A stretch of DNA of 5,529 bases from positions 1 to 5,529 of the forward strand of contig JBDHUV010000048.1 of assembly GCA_039809365.1 (NCBI GenBank), written 5' to 3'. This document shows positions 5,348-5,529 of the stretch, one piece after another. The notes beneath the pieces were generated by a model. It did not search any database. It was given only the letters and a program-made list of their open reading frames with translations, and was not told the origin of the DNA. Every line of letters begins with the position of its first letter. Position 1 is the stretch's first letter. Position numbers and translations under genes: made by a program. Origin of the DNA: JBDHUV01 sp039809365 (GTDB lineage: Bacteria > Patescibacteriota > Microgenomatia > Levybacterales > GWA1-39-11).

Positions 5348-5441
5348 GTTTCTCTGCTTAGGCAGGAACAAAAAGACGGAATGATAGTGCATCCCAACAG
5401 GAATGTTACGGGAAATTTCGTCAAAGAGGAGGTGAAATAAA
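5348..5441 (+). promoter_or_regulatory. Structured 5' leader between attenuator and secreted-protein gene
   Basis: After the T-run there is a small hairpin (CTGC 5354-5357, GCAG 5362-5365, loop TTAG). A two-tier element follows: GACGGAA (5375-5381) with TTTCGTC (5416-5422) outside, and TCCC/GGGA plus AACA/TGTT inside (5392-5399, 5404-5413), capped by GGAA with a two-base bulge. It ends immediately before the Shine-Dalgarno GAGGAGGTGA (5426-5435). I cannot match it to a known riboswitch or leader class. Confidence 0.45.
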
Positions 5442-5529
5442 ATGACACAATTCAAAAAACAAATCTTTTCAGTAATCACAGCAAGTACTTTAGTACTCAA
5501 TACAGCAGGAGCAGCATTTGCAAGTACAA
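5442..5529 (+). CDS. Secreted protein, N-terminal signal peptide only (runs off the window)
   Basis: The first 29 codons are visible. They read as a clear Sec signal peptide: positive start (MTQFKKQ), hydrophobic core (IFSVITASTLVLNTAGAA) and a cleavage site after AFA at about residue 27. The mature protein begins about ST and is otherwise outside the window, so its function cannot be told. The start is certain: a near-perfect Shine-Dalgarno (GAGGAGGTGA, 5426-5435) sits seven bases upstream, in contrast to the weak starts of the two genes before it. With a near-consensus promoter and a long structured leader, this looks like a highly expressed, regulated surface or exported protein. Confidence 0.88.
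   Translation, partial: MTQFKKQIFSVITASTLVLNTAGAAFAST

Noticed and set aside
1..5529. CRISPR arrays, tRNA or rRNA genes, transposases, integrases
   Set aside because: I found no regularly spaced repeats, no tRNA-like cloverleaf and no recombinase motifs; any mobility of the ribozyme cassette is inferred only from composition and context.

Overview
The window looks like a stretch of chromosome from a small-genome bacterium with low to moderate GC. The best guess is a member of the Candidate Phyla Radiation (Patescibacteria, perhaps Microgenomates). The guess rests on gene style: short membrane-anchored proteins, several starts without a Shine-Dalgarno, a MacA/MacB-type exporter with no outer-membrane partner in view, and a lysine-started signal peptide ending in AFA. 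No marker gene is present, so the assignment is an inference. TAA and TAG stops are used by all the complete genes.

Left block (1-631, + strand). A candidate promoter (TACAAT with an extended TG, about 38-43) is followed at once by a complete hammerhead ribozyme (51-141). Then comes a 20-bp hairpin with a short T-run (178-228), a strong Shine-Dalgarno, an unrecognised 110-aa gene (246-578) and a strong intrinsic terminator (602-631). The gene is about 49% GC, richer than its neighbours. The ribozyme matches every canonical core position and would cut the transcript after C68. It is the most notable thing in the window.

Middle block (655-3854, - strand). A tight three-gene operon encodes an ABC exporter: a MacA/HlyD-like adaptor, a MacB/LolD-type ATPase and a MacB/FtsX-type permease, with gaps of 2-3 bp. 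Together they should export a peptide, lipid or small-molecule substrate across the cytoplasmic membrane; the substrate cannot be told.

Right block (3864-5529, + strand). A promoter with an extended -10 drives, through a very short leader containing a terminator-like hairpin, a single-pass membrane protein with a DUF4352-like external domain. A YezD/DUF2292-type small protein follows. A near-consensus promoter (5181-5209) then opens a 226-nt leader with a possible 14-aa leader peptide, an antiterminator/terminator pair and a second structured element. This leads to a secreted protein whose gene runs off the window end.

A recurring theme is that all three + strand promoter-to-gene intervals carry a terminator-like hairpin with a T-run between promoter and start codon, which suggests control by transcript structure.
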